From Flavobacterium soli DSM 19725 (GTDB lineage: Bacteria; Bacteroidota; Bacteroidia; Flavobacteriales; Flavobacteriaceae), in assembly GCF_000422705.1 (NCBI RefSeq), contig NZ_AUGO01000007.1, forward strand, positions 124,001-188,000: a DNA stretch of 64,000 bases. The letters are read 5' to 3'. The translations under genes and the position numbers were made by a program. Below, in pieces: positions 25,829-34,740 of the stretch. Positions within the stretch are counted from its first letter, which is position 1. Every line of letters starts with the position of its first letter. The notes below the pieces were generated by a model. It did not search any database. It was not told the DNA's origin and worked only from the letters and a program-made list of their open reading frames with translations.

Positions 25829-27763
25829 ATGGCTAAAGAAAACAACCCAAACCCTAATAAATTCAAAATAGGTCCTTGGTTAATTCCAGGTGCACTTATT
25901 GCTTTTTTTATCATTTTCACCATATTCAGCGGTGATGGGGGTTTTGAAAAACCTCAAGAAATATCCTCTTCAAAATTCAATGCTTTTTTAGAAAAGGGCG
26001 AAATCCAAAAAGTAATCATCTACAATAAAGTAGAAGCCGAAGCCTTTTTGACAGAAGCCGCTCTAAAAGAAAAGGCACATGAAAAAGTTTCAAAAAACAT
26101 GTTGGATCAACCAAATAAAGGTCCACACTACACCTTTGATATTGGAGATATTGAATCTTTTCAAAAGAAGCTTGAAACTGCTGTAGCACAAAAAAAATTA
26201 GTTGATTTCCAATTTACCCAAAGAGGCAATTGGAGTGAAATTTTTGTTAGCTTGTTGCCTATTTTGATTATTGTAGTAATCTGGATTTTCATCATGCGAA
26301 GAATGTCTGGTGCTGGTGGAGGAGCTGGTGCTGGTGGACAAATTTTCAACATCGGAAAATCTAAAGCTAAACTTTTTGACGAAAAAAATGATATAAAAAT
26401 CACATTTAAAGACGTTGCCGGCCTTGAAGGTGCAAAAGAGGAAATCCAAGAAATCGTTGAGTTCCTGAAAAATCCAGAAAAATACACCAATCTTGGAGGT
26501 AAAATTCCAAAAGGTGCTTTGTTAGTGGGTCCTCCCGGAACTGGTAAAACCTTGTTAGCGAAAGCTGTTGCTGGTGAAGCAAAGGTTCCGTTTTTCTCTT
26601 TATCAGGTTCAGATTTCGTAGAAATGTTTGTTGGAGTTGGTGCTTCACGTGTTCGAGATTTATTCAAACAAGCTAAAGAAAAATCTCCAGCTATCATTTT
26701 TATTGATGAAATTGATGCCGTTGGTAGAGCTCGTGGAAAAAACAATATGTCGGGCGGAAACGATGAACGTGAAAACACTCTAAACCAATTGCTTACTGAA
26801 ATGGATGGTTTTGGAACCAATTCAAATGTAATTGTTTTGGCTGCAACGAACAGGGCAGACGTTTTAGATAAAGCCTTGATGAGAGCGGGCCGTTTTGACC
26901 GACAGATTTTTGTGGATCTTCCGGACATTCGTGAAAGAAAAGAAATATTTGAAGTGCATTTGGCTCCTTTGAAAAAAGTGGAAGCTTTGGATACCGACTT
27001 TTTAGCAAAGCAAACTCCAGGATTTTCTGGAGCTGATATTGCCAATGTATGTAATGAAGCCGCTTTAATTGCTGCTAGAAAAGATAAAAAAGCAGTAGAC
27101 AAACAAGATTTTCTTGATGCCGTTGACAGAATTGTTGGCGGTCTGGAAAAGAAAAATAAAATTGTGACTCCAGAAGAGAAAAAAGCAATTGCGATTCACG
27201 AAGCGGGTCATGCCACTGTTAGTTGGATGCTCGAACATGCTGCTCCATTGGTAAAAGTAACTATCGTTCCTAGAGGTCAAAGTTTAGGTGCCGCTTGGTA
27301 TTTACCAGAAGAAAGGCTTATAGTTCGCCCTGATCAAATGCTGGATGAAATGTGTGCCACTATGGGAGGAAGAGCTGCTGAAAAAGTAACTTTCAACCGC
27401 ATTTCGACTGGTGCTTTGAGTGATTTGGAAAAAGTAACCAAACAAGCTCGTGCAATGGTTACAATTTATGGTTTGAATGACAAAATAGGAAATGTTACCT
27501 ATTATGATTCTACTGGTCAAAGTGAATATAATTTCTCAAAACCTTATTCAGAAGAAACGGCAATGGTAATCGATAAAGAAATTTCTGCATTGATAGAAAG
27601 TCAATATCAGAGAGCCATTCAAATTTTGGAAGAAAACAAAGATAAGCTAAATGAATTGGCAGCTATTTTGATAGAAAAGGAAGTGATTTTCAAGGATGAC
27701 TTGGAAAATATCTTCGGAAAACGAAATTTCGATCCAAATTTGCAGGAAGAAATCAGTCTTTAA
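25829..27763 (+). CDS. ftsH: ATP-dependent zinc metalloprotease FtsH
   Basis: A 644-residue membrane AAA+ protease. Two membrane segments (about 15-32 and 135-155) flank a periplasmic domain. Then the AAA domain: Walker A GPPGTGKT near 233, Walker B IIFIDEID near 290 and SRH region RAGRFDRQI. The protease zinc motif HEAGH is near 456 ([12 protein letters not shown]). It degrades misfolded membrane proteins and regulators. A terminator follows. Confidence 0.97.
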   Translation: MAKENNPNPNKFKIGPWLIPGALIAFFIIFTIFSGDGGFEKPQEISSSKFNAFLEKGEIQKVIIYNKVEAEAFLTEAALKEKAHEKVSKNMLDQPNKGPHYTFDIGDIESFQKKLETAVAQKKLVDFQFTQRGNWSEIFVSLLPILIIVVIWIFIMRRMSGAGGGAGAGGQIFNIGKSKAKLFDEKNDIKITFKDVAGLEGAKEEIQEIVEFLKNPEKYTNLGGKIPKGALLVGPPGTGKTLLAKAVAGEAKVPFFSLSGSDFVEMFVGVGASRVRDLFKQAKEKSPAIIFIDEIDAVGRARGKNNMSGGNDERENTLNQLLTEMDGFGTNSNVIVLAATNRADVLDKALMRAGRFDRQIFVDLPDIRERKEIFEVHLAPLKKVEALDTDFLAKQTPGFSGADIANVCNEAALIAARKDKKAVDKQDFLDAVDRIVGGLEKKNKIVTPEEKKAIAIHEAGHATVSWMLEHAAPLVKVTIVPRGQSLGAAWYLPEERLIVRPDQMLDEMCATMGGRAAEKVTFNRISTGALSDLEKVTKQARAMVTIYGLNDKIGNVTYYDSTGQSEYNFSKPYSEETAMVIDKEISALIESQYQRAIQILEENKDKLNELAAILIEKEVIFKDDLENIFGKRNFDPNLQEEISL

Positions 27764-27786
27764 TAGCTATTTGCACCTTTTTTTAG

Positions 27787-27828
27787 AAAAATCTTAATTC
27801 AATAAATATTTTGAATTAAGATTTTTTT
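27787..27828 (+). terminator. Terminator of rsfS-ftsH
   Basis: AAAATCTTAATTCAA / TTGAATTAAGATTTT arms with an 8-base loop and a T run; the T run merges into the next -7 box. Confidence 0.8.
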
Positions 27829-27835
27829 ATCTTTG
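27828..27835 (+). promoter_or_regulatory. Putative promoter of LUD-cdsA-psd operon
   Basis: TATCTTTG, perfect TAnnTTTG, directly after the ftsH terminator; a TTTTG lies 14 bp upstream, shorter than ideal. The leader would be about 35 nt. Confidence 0.5.
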
Positions 27836-27876
27836 AACGTTCCCAAGTCACAAATCACGTAGTTGAATATTTTTAT

Positions 27877-28476
27877 ATGAGTCTTTTTAAGAAATTTTTT
27901 GGTTCTGGTAATGATTCTTCAGATGAAGAAAAAGACAGCGACTACAATCCTTTTTCGTTAGATAACACGCCTATCGATGAATTGTTTACCTTGAATTTTA
28001 AAAAAAATGGAGGTAAATTCTTGTATTGTGAAAATATCGGTGAAGTAAAAACGCATTTTGAAGATATATTAGAAGAAAATGACTGGTTCGAAAGTGATGC
28101 AGTTTGTTATGAGCCAAAGCTTTTTAGCATGCTTGAAGAAAACAAACTAAATTACATCAAACCAGAAAACCCTAAATTTCTTTTAGCGAGTTGCGAGAAT
28201 TTAATTGCTGATGAAGGTTCTATTCTATTTTCATCGAACCAAATTAAACAAAATAAGCCTCTTGAATTGCCTGCTAACATTATCATTATGGCAACTACAA
28301 GTCAAATTATTGCCAATAAAAGTGATGGTTTGAGAGAAATCAAGAAACGCTACGAAACCAATTACCCAACAAATATTACTACTATTAAATATTTTGAAAA
28401 AGCAAAAGAAGAAGATTTCCTCCATTATGGAAGTGTCGCCAAAAACCTTTATTTATTGCTTTTAGAAGATCTTTAA
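27877..28476 (+). CDS. LUD-domain protein (LutC/YkgG-like)
   Basis: A 199-residue protein with a LUD-like fold: LASCENLIADEGSILFSSNQ and PANIIIMATTSQIIANKSDG around 110-160. LUD proteins are best known from lactate oxidation complexes, but here no lutA/lutB lie nearby; it is co-transcribed 1 bp before cdsA in the lipid gene set. The N-terminus has a polar, acidic linker (GNDSSDEEKDSDY). Function in this context is unknown. Confidence 0.82.
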   Translation: MSLFKKFFGSGNDSSDEEKDSDYNPFSLDNTPIDELFTLNFKKNGGKFLYCENIGEVKTHFEDILEENDWFESDAVCYEPKLFSMLEENKLNYIKPENPKFLLASCENLIADEGSILFSSNQIKQNKPLELPANIIIMATTSQIIANKSDGLREIKKRYETNYPTNITTIKYFEKAKEEDFLHYGSVAKNLYLLLLEDL

Positions 28477-28477
28477 G

Positions 28478-29311
28478 ATGAATGAAACACTAAAGAGATC
28501 GATTTCTGGTGCTATATACATTGTTTTATTAATAGCTTCAATCCTTTATTCTACTGAAAGTTTTTTTATTCTTTTTGGTGTTTTTCTCATTATTGCTGTT
28601 TATGAATTTTGTGAATTAGTTCATCTTCACAAGATTTTTCCAATTTTTATTGCTGCTTTGTCTTATGGAAGTATTGCTTATTTGTCTATCAATAAAATTA
28701 GATTAAGCAACAATTTTGATCTTACCTTACTTCTTGCAACACTTGTTATCTCTATAAAATGTATCATTTTTTTATTTAGTGAGAAAAAAGAAAAAATCGA
28801 TGCAGTTTCAAAATATGTCTTTCTAATTGGATACATCATCTTGCCTTTCATCATTTTGACCAAAATTCCTTTTGGAATAAAAGGATACAATCCGAAAATT
28901 ATTATCGGAATCTTTATTTTGATATGGACAAATGATACCTTTGCTTATATCGTTGGAAAATCAATCGGGAAACATAAATTATTCGAAAGAATTTCTCCCA
29001 AAAAAACAATAGAAGGCTTTCTGGGAGGTATTATTTTTGCCATCATTGCAAGTTTTTTAATTTCGAAATATTATATCGAAGGTGGAAAAGTTGCTCAGAA
29101 TATTTGGATTGGATTTGCCGTAATCGTTGGTATTTTTGGCACAATTGGCGATTTAATTGAATCCAAATTTAAAAGAATTGCTGGAGTAAAAGACAGCGGA
29201 AAAATAATGCCAGGCCACGGAGGCATTTTAGATCGATTAGATAGTGTTATATTTGTAGCACCCTTTATATTTTTATTTTATCAAATTTTAAACTATGTTA
29301 CATTTTCATAA
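28478..29311 (+). CDS. cdsA: Phosphatidate cytidylyltransferase
   Basis: A 277-residue integral membrane enzyme making CDP-diacylglycerol, the precursor of phosphatidylserine and other phospholipids. About seven to eight hydrophobic helices; the C-terminal signature is visible: SPKKTIEGFLGG and GDLIESKFKRIAGVKDSGKI, then PGHGGILDRLDS. Overlaps psd by 17 bp. Confidence 0.96.
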   Translation: MNETLKRSISGAIYIVLLIASILYSTESFFILFGVFLIIAVYEFCELVHLHKIFPIFIAALSYGSIAYLSINKIRLSNNFDLTLLLATLVISIKCIIFLFSEKKEKIDAVSKYVFLIGYIILPFIILTKIPFGIKGYNPKIIIGIFILIWTNDTFAYIVGKSIGKHKLFERISPKKTIEGFLGGIIFAIIASFLISKYYIEGGKVAQNIWIGFAVIVGIFGTIGDLIESKFKRIAGVKDSGKIMPGHGGILDRLDSVIFVAPFIFLFYQILNYVTFS

Positions 29312-29954
29312 AGAAGGAGCAAAAACGATTTTAGGAGCTTGTTTGCTAACAGTTGCAATTGTGTTTGCCGCTGATTATTTTTTAAAAGAGAACTTTTGGT
29401 TATTAAAAACCATACAAATTGTAGCATTAGTTTTCTTGGTAATCATTCTACAATTTTTTAGAAACCCAAACAGAAGCATCCGACCAGAAGACAAAACTTT
29501 GGTAGCACCAGTTGATGGAAAAGTGGTCGTAATCGAAGAAGTGTTTGAAAGCGAATACTTCAAAGACAAGCGTTTGCAGGTTTCGATTTTTATGTCGCCA
29601 ATAAATGTTCACGTAACGAGATATGCCGCAAGCGGAAAAATTAATTTCAGCAAATACCATCCAGGAAAGTTCCTTGTTGCTTGGCATCCAAAAGCAAGCG
29701 AGGAAAACGAAAGAACAACAATTGTAATCGAAACCAAAGAATTCGGTGAAATTTTGTACCGTCAAATTGCTGGTGCTCTTGCAAAAAGAATTATAAACTA
29801 TGCCGTTGAAGGAACTCAGGTAATTCAAGGAGATGATGCAGGATTTATCAAGTTTGGTTCAAGAGTAGATTTATTTTTACCATTGGGAACTGAATTGAAT
29901 GTAAAGTTGAATGATGTTGTAAAAGGAAACAAGACCATAATTGCTCAGAAATAA
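29295..29954 (+). CDS. psd: Phosphatidylserine decarboxylase proenzyme (short, PSD-A type)
   Basis: A 219-residue decarboxylase that makes phosphatidylethanolamine. Two N-terminal membrane helices (15-55), then FFRNPNRSIRPEDKTLVAPV DGK-type start, SPINVHVTRYAASG, and the processing site GFIKFGSRVDLFLP near 185-198, where the pyruvoyl group forms at the Ser of FGS. It begins inside the end of cdsA and ends abutting the ACBP gene. Confidence 0.95.
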   Translation: MLHFHKEGAKTILGACLLTVAIVFAADYFLKENFWLLKTIQIVALVFLVIILQFFRNPNRSIRPEDKTLVAPVDGKVVVIEEVFESEYFKDKRLQVSIFMSPINVHVTRYAASGKINFSKYHPGKFLVAWHPKASEENERTTIVIETKEFGEILYRQIAGALAKRIINYAVEGTQVIQGDDAGFIKFGSRVDLFLPLGTELNVKLNDVVKGNKTIIAQK

Positions 29955-30224
29955 ATGTCCGAGAAAGATTTAGAAACTCGTTTTCAAGAAGCTGTAGAAA
30001 TTGCTTCACAGATGACACAAGCATCTTTACCCCAAGATGTGCAGTTGCGTCTTTATGCCTATTACAAACAATCTACCTCAGGTGTGATTACCAATAATCA
30101 GCCTAATAATTTTGACTTAAGAAATGCGTTTAAAACAAATGCATGGATGCAAATCAGTCATCTTTCTGCTGATGAAGCCAAGGAAATGTATATTGAAATT
30201 ATAAATTCCCTAGTTCAGAAATAG
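29955..30224 (+). CDS. Acyl-CoA-binding protein
   Basis: An 89-residue ACBP-fold protein, binding long-chain acyl-CoA in the cytoplasm. The pattern LYAYYKQSTSGV and FKTNAWMQISHLSADEAKEM follows the four-helix ACBP family, with YKQ in the ligand site. It starts one base after psd stops, so it belongs to the LUD-cdsA-psd operon and may pool acyl chains for lipid synthesis. Confidence 0.93.
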   Translation: MSEKDLETRFQEAVEIASQMTQASLPQDVQLRLYAYYKQSTSGVITNNQPNNFDLRNAFKTNAWMQISHLSADEAKEMYIEIINSLVQK

Positions 30225-30314
30225 TTTATAAACGTCTAAAACGTTAATGATTATTAAAATTTACTCGCTGTTTTCAATTTAGCAGTATCTTTATACAACA
30301 CTAATTTTTTTAAT

Positions 30315-31097
30315 ATGAAAAAGACAGTTTACTTTATTTCAAGCCTCGTTTTGGCAATTTCACTACAATCTTGCAATGACAAAAAACTTCAGGAAGTTGA
30401 AGTTCCGCTTCCAGAAAAAGAAGTTACAAACGCTCCAATGGGAAATCCAGCGGATGTCATTGCCGATGAAGGAACTTTTAAAATGATTCCGCTTCCTTAT
30501 GCTTATGATGCTTTGGCTCCTTATATAGATGCCAAAACAATGGAAATTCACTTTTCAAAACATCATCTAGGATATACTAACAATCTTAACAAGGCGATTG
30601 CTGGAACTGAACTTGAAAAATTGACCATCGAAGAAATTTTAAACAAATTAGATTTAGAAAATAAAGCAGTAAGAAATAATGCCGGTGGGTATTACAACCA
30701 TAATTTCTTTTGGACGGTCATGGGACCAAATGGTGGTGGCGAACCAACTGGAGCTTTGGCAGATGCCATCAAAAAAGACTTCGGTTCTTTTGCTGATTTC
30801 AAAAAACAATTTACAGAAGTAGCAACAAAGCAATTTGGTTCAGGATGGGCTTGGCTTTTGGTTGATAAAACAGGAAAGTTATCAGTAGCAAGTACTGCAA
30901 ATCAAGATAACCCTTTAATGCCAAATATTGGTGTAACAGGAACTCCTGTTTTAGCATTGGACGTTTGGGAACATGCTTATTATTTGAACTATCAAAACAA
31001 AAGAGCCGATTATATCGATGCTTTTTTTAGTGTAATTAATTGGAAAGCGGTTGCTAAAAAATTCGATGCTGCAGCTCCAAAAGTAGTAGCTCAATAA
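30315..31097 (+). CDS. Superoxide dismutase (Fe/Mn), lipoprotein
   Basis: A 260-residue Fe/Mn superoxide dismutase with a lipoprotein signal peptide (lipobox LQSC, Cys at about residue 20) and a 25-residue linker. The metal ligands are visible: H in [10 protein letters not shown] in NHNFFW, D and H in [10 protein letters not shown]. It therefore acts outside the cytoplasmic membrane, probably against superoxide made in the periplasm. The usual Fe/Mn preference cannot be decided from the sequence. Confidence 0.94.
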   Translation: MKKTVYFISSLVLAISLQSCNDKKLQEVEVPLPEKEVTNAPMGNPADVIADEGTFKMIPLPYAYDALAPYIDAKTMEIHFSKHHLGYTNNLNKAIAGTELEKLTIEEILNKLDLENKAVRNNAGGYYNHNFFWTVMGPNGGGEPTGALADAIKKDFGSFADFKKQFTEVATKQFGSGWAWLLVDKTGKLSVASTANQDNPLMPNIGVTGTPVLALDVWEHAYYLNYQNKRADYIDAFFSVINWKAVAKKFDAAAPKVVAQ

Positions 31098-31119
31098 AAT
31101 ACTTCAAAATATGATTATC

Positions 31120-31147
31120 AAATGCTCCTTTTTCAAGGGGCATTTTT
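31120..31147 (+). terminator. Terminator of superoxide dismutase gene
   Basis: AAATGCTCC / GGGGCATTT hairpin (one G-T pair) followed by T run. Confidence 0.75.
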
Positions 31148-31161
31148 TATTGAATAACATC

Positions 31162-31200
31162 CATAATAGAAAAGTCCCAATTTGGGACTTTTCTATTATG
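31162..31200 (-). terminator. Terminator of valS
   Basis: Perfect 19-bp arms around GAAAAGTCCCAA / TTGGGACTTTTC with almost no loop, between convergent genes. Confidence 0.85.
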
Positions 31201-31212
31201 CGAAAATAAATC

Positions 31213-33876
31213 TTATTTCAAACTTGCCAAACTTTGCTCGATTGTAGCGATTTTAGATAAAGCATCGGCTTCTTTTTTACGTTCGTTTTCAATGATTTCA
31301 GCTTTTGCATTGGCTACAAATTTCTCGTTTGAAAGTTTTACTTGTACTGATTTCAAAAATCCTTTGATGTAATTCAATTCTTCTGTCAATTTTGCAATTT
31401 CTTCATCAACATTAATATTTCCTGATATCGGAATAAAATATTCATTAGATTTAACACGGAAAGACAAAGCCGAATCTACTTTTTCTGAAACATATTCAAA
31501 AGAAGTAATGTTTCCTAATTTAGTGACAACCGAATCAAAATAAGTTGAAAACTTATCGTTGTTGATGGCTTTCAATTCTATCGAATCTTTGAATGGAATG
31601 TTTTTGTCTTTTCGGATCGATCTAATTCCAGAAATCACTTCAATCGTAGTTTCAAAATCAGCAATCAATTCCGCATTGAATGGTTTAGCTTCTGGCCATG
31701 TTGAAATTATCAAGGCTTCCTCTGCACTTCTTTCTTTGATTAAATGCCAAATTTCTTCTGTCAAGAACGGCATAAACGGATGCAACAACTTCATGTTATT
31801 TTCTAGCATTTCTATCGCTTTCACAAAAGTAATACTGTCGATTGGTTGTTGGTAAGCCGGTTTAATCATTTCCAAGAACCACGAACAGAAATCGTCCCAA
31901 ACCAATTTATAAATTCCCATCAAAGCATCAGAAATTCTGTATTTGTCGAAATTATCTTCGATTTCTGCCAACGTCTGGTTTAGTTTTGCTTCGTACCATT
32001 CGATGGCCACTTTAGAAGATTCTGGTTGTGGAATTGAATCTGAAACTTCCCATCCTTTGATCAACTTGAAGGCATTCCAAATTTTGTTTGAAAAAGCTTT
32101 TCCTTGATTGCAAAGTTCCTCATCAAACATAATATCATTTCCTGCAGAAGCACTCAAAAGCAATCCTACACGAACACCATCAGCCCCAAATTTTTCAATC
32201 AAGCCAAGCGGATCTGGCGAATTTCCTAATGATTTTGACATTTTTCTTCTTTGCTTGTCGCGAACCAAACCAGTCAAATATACATTGTTGAAAGGTTTTT
32301 CACCTGTATATTCATAACCTGCAATAATCATTCTAGCTACCCAGAAAAATAGAATATCCGGACCTGTAACCAAGTCGTTTGTTGGATAATAATATTTGAA
32401 GTCTTTATTTTCTGGATCTAAAATACCTCCGAAAACTGCCATTGGCCAAAGCCATGATGAGAACCAAGTGTCCAAGGCATCGGCATCTTGCTTTAAATCT
32501 TTTGTTTCAAGTTTAAAGTTTGAAGTTTTTTCCTGTGCTAATCTTAAAGCATCTCCAATGTTTTCGGCAACTACAAAATCTTCTTTTCCATCGCCATAAT
32601 AATAGGCTGGAATTTGCTGACCCCACCAAAGTTGACGCGAAATATTCCAATCGCGAATGTTTTCCAACCAATGACGGTAGGTATTGTCAAATTTCTTAGG
32701 ATATAATTTAATCTCTTCTGTTTCTAAAACTGCTTTGATGGCAGGTTTTACCAATTCTTCCATTTTCAGGAACCATTGGTCGGACAAGCGTGGCTCGATA
32801 ACCGCCTTTGTTCTTTCAGAAGTTCCTACTTTGTTTAAGTGGATCTCTGTTTTAGCCAAACTTCCGTTTGCTTCAAGCTCTTTAGCGATTTCTTCACGAA
32901 CTACAAAACGGTCTTTCCCTTGGTAATGCAATCCGAAGGAATTCAAGCTTGCATCGTCGTTGAAAATATCAATAACTTCAAGATTATGCTTGTCTCCTAA
33001 AGCCTTATCGTTTACGTCGTGAGCTGGAGTAACTTTCAAGCAACCTGTTCCAAATTCGATGTCAACATATTCGTCCTCAATGATTGGAATTACTCTTCCT
33101 GCAATAGGAACGATTGCTTTTTTACCTTTTAAATGTGTAAAACGCTCGTCGTTTGGATTGATGCAAATGGCAGTATCTCCGAAAATGGTTTCTGGACGCG
33201 TTGTTGCAATTAAAAGGTGTTGGGTGTTGGGTGTTGGGTGTTGGGTTTTACCATCTTCGTCAACAATTTCATATTTGATAAAATATAATTTTCCTTGTTG
33301 TTCTTCGTAGTTTACTTCTTCGTCTGATAAAGTTGTTTTCGCTTCTGGATCCCAGTTTACCATTCGGTAGCCACGGTAAATCATTCCTTTGTTGTATAAA
33401 TCAACGAAGGATTTGATTACAGATGCTGACATATCTGGATCCATTGTGAATTTTGTTCGGTCCCAATCGCAAGAGCAACCCAATTGTTTTAGTTGTTCCA
33501 AGATGGTTCCACCGTATTTATCGGTCCATTCCCAAGCGTGTTTCAAGAATTCCTCACGTGACAAATCGTTCTTGTTGATACCTTCTTTTTTAAGCTTGTC
33601 CACCACTTTTGCTTCGGTTGCAATAGAAGCATGATCGGTTCCGGGAACCCAGCAAGCATTGAATCCTTTTAGTCGTGCACGACGAATTAGAACATCCTGA
33701 ATGGTGTTGTTGAGCATGTGCCCCATGTGCAAAACTCCCGTCACGTTTGGCGGTGGAATTACAATGGTATAGGGTGTTCTATGGTCGGGTTCTGAGTGAA
33801 AATAATTGTTTTTCATCCAGTAGTCGTACCATTTTTGCTCGATGGCTTTGGCGTCGAATTGTGATGGAATTGTCAT
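31213..33876 (-). CDS. valS: Valyl-tRNA synthetase
   Basis: An 887-residue class I synthetase charging tRNA-Val. Start MTIPSQFDAK at 33876 is used; the frame is open upstream but contains repeat-derived sequence. HIGH-type motif PPNVTGVLHMGHML near 45-58, editing domain (ATTRPETIFGDTA), KMSKS motif RRKMSKSLGNS, anticodon-binding domain and C-terminal coiled-coil arm. Odd point: just before LLIATTRPE the protein carries the sequence QHPTPNTQH, encoded by a four-copy heptanucleotide repeat inserted in the editing domain loop. Confidence 0.96.
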   Translation of the reverse strand: MTIPSQFDAKAIEQKWYDYWMKNNYFHSEPDHRTPYTIVIPPPNVTGVLHMGHMLNNTIQDVLIRRARLKGFNACWVPGTDHASIATEAKVVDKLKKEGINKNDLSREEFLKHAWEWTDKYGGTILEQLKQLGCSCDWDRTKFTMDPDMSASVIKSFVDLYNKGMIYRGYRMVNWDPEAKTTLSDEEVNYEEQQGKLYFIKYEIVDEDGKTQHPTPNTQHLLIATTRPETIFGDTAICINPNDERFTHLKGKKAIVPIAGRVIPIIEDEYVDIEFGTGCLKVTPAHDVNDKALGDKHNLEVIDIFNDDASLNSFGLHYQGKDRFVVREEIAKELEANGSLAKTEIHLNKVGTSERTKAVIEPRLSDQWFLKMEELVKPAIKAVLETEEIKLYPKKFDNTYRHWLENIRDWNISRQLWWGQQIPAYYYGDGKEDFVVAENIGDALRLAQEKTSNFKLETKDLKQDADALDTWFSSWLWPMAVFGGILDPENKDFKYYYPTNDLVTGPDILFFWVARMIIAGYEYTGEKPFNNVYLTGLVRDKQRRKMSKSLGNSPDPLGLIEKFGADGVRVGLLLSASAGNDIMFDEELCNQGKAFSNKIWNAFKLIKGWEVSDSIPQPESSKVAIEWYEAKLNQTLAEIEDNFDKYRISDALMGIYKLVWDDFCSWFLEMIKPAYQQPIDSITFVKAIEMLENNMKLLHPFMPFLTEEIWHLIKERSAEEALIISTWPEAKPFNAELIADFETTIEVISGIRSIRKDKNIPFKDSIELKAINNDKFSTYFDSVVTKLGNITSFEYVSEKVDSALSFRVKSNEYFIPISGNINVDEEIAKLTEELNYIKGFLKSVQVKLSNEKFVANAKAEIIENERKKEADALSKIATIEQSLASLK
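33216..33245. repeat. Heptanucleotide tandem repeat (GGTGTTG)4 in valS
   Basis: Four perfect copies of GGTGTTG plus a partial fifth. Because 7 is not a multiple of 3, gain or loss of one unit would frameshift valS, an essential gene. Confidence 0.9.
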
Positions 33877-33919
33877 ATTTTGTTTATTCGTTGATTCATT
33901 ATTTATATTTTTCTTTTTA

Positions 33920-34110
33920 ACCACCCCTTTCAGGCACCCTTCCAGAGGAGGGGAATTTGAGAATCTTATGTTTTGATTCCTCGGGAAAATGGTTGATTCT
34001 CTAGCCCTGATGGCTGCAAAATATCCTTTTGTTCTGGGGTTCAGAACAAAAGATATTTGCATCCAGCAGGAACATGGATTGCCGAAAAAGCCCAAGCGAT
34101 TCGCTCCTAA
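33920..34110. repeat. Composite repeat region in valS leader, with REP-like hairpin copy 2
   Basis: 34001-34080 is a second copy of the REP-like element of 15.7 kb: flank CTAGCCCTGATGG, 11-bp stem CTTTTGTTCTG / CAGAACAAAAG (34026-34036, 34042-34052), outer pairing GCAAAATAT / ATATTTGC. Next to it, 33920-33953, is a C/G-rich palindromic segment (CCACCCCTTTCAGG... GAGGAGGGG). All lie between the likely valS promoter and its start codon. Confidence 0.7.
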
Positions 34111-34151
34111 TAATAGAAATTAAACTTTTGGTACTCTTTTTGTAATGGATA

Positions 34152-34159
34152 CAAAAGTA
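34152..34159 (-). promoter_or_regulatory. Putative valS -7 box
   Basis: TACTTTTG on the minus strand, perfect TAnnTTTG. It implies a leader of about 270 nt that includes the REP-like hairpin. Confidence 0.45.
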
Positions 34160-34195
34160 AAGAATTAACGGAGTATAAAAAATTAACTTCAATAA

Positions 34196-34226
34196 TTTGT
34201 ACTTTAATTAAAAGGAATTAAATTTA
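34196..34226 (+). promoter_or_regulatory. Putative promoter of DUF1573 gene
   Basis: TTTG (34196-34199), 19-bp spacer, TAAATTTA (34219-34226), 24 bp before the ATG. Confidence 0.55.
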
Positions 34227-34250
34227 CATACCTGAATTAAAAATTTTACA

Positions 34251-34688
34251 ATGAAAAAATTATTACTTTTATTAGCTTTTGTTGGTGTTAGTGCGACTGG
34301 ACTGGCACAAAATGGGGCTAAAATTGAGTTTACAGCCAAGGATAACACAATTGATTATGGAACCGTTTCGAAGGAATCTGACAATGGCTTGAGGAGTTTT
34401 GAGTTTAAAAATACAGGAAATGCTCCTTTGATTATTACGAATGTGCAGTCTACTTGCGGTTGTACGGTTCCGTCTTTTCCGAAAGAGCCTATTTTGCCTG
34501 GGAAAACGGGAAAAATTGATGTGAAGTATAATATGAATCCTGGTGCGATTCGAAAAACGATTACAGTCGAATCGAATGCTGTGAATTATGAGGGTGGAAA
34601 AGTGCCTTTGAAAATTAAGGGTGAAGTGATTGTAAAGAAGGAGACCAATCCGCTGGAGAAGAAAAAATCGATTATGGAGAAGAGCTAA
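34251..34688 (+). CDS. DUF1573 exported protein
   Basis: A 145-residue exported protein: signal peptide ending GLAQ (about residue 19), then a DUF1573 immunoglobulin-like domain with the hallmark VQSTCGCTVPSFPKEPILPG and VKYNMNPGAIRKTITVESNA. Such proteins are numerous in Bacteroidota and are placed in the periplasm or outer membrane; role unknown. Divergent from valS. Confidence 0.92.
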   Translation: MKKLLLLLAFVGVSATGLAQNGAKIEFTAKDNTIDYGTVSKESDNGLRSFEFKNTGNAPLIITNVQSTCGCTVPSFPKEPILPGKTGKIDVKYNMNPGAIRKTITVESNAVNYEGGKVPLKIKGEVIVKKETNPLEKKKSIMEKS

Positions 34689-34710
34689 ATTTAGCTTTTA
34701 ACAAGTATAG

Positions 34711-34738
34711 AAACTGTCAGAAATGGCAGTTTTTTTTT
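34711..34738 (+). terminator. Terminator of DUF1573 gene
   Basis: AAACTGTCA / TGGCAGTTT hairpin (one G-T) followed by nine T. Confidence 0.8.
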
Positions 34739-34740
34739 GC

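Noticed and set aside
26161..27102. 313-codon open frame antisense to ftsH
   Set aside because: Ser/Pro-rich shadow of the ftsH coding strand with no domain.
33877..34095. N-terminal 73-residue extension of valS
   Set aside because: It translates repeat and hairpin DNA; MTIPSQFDAK at 33876 is the usual family start.
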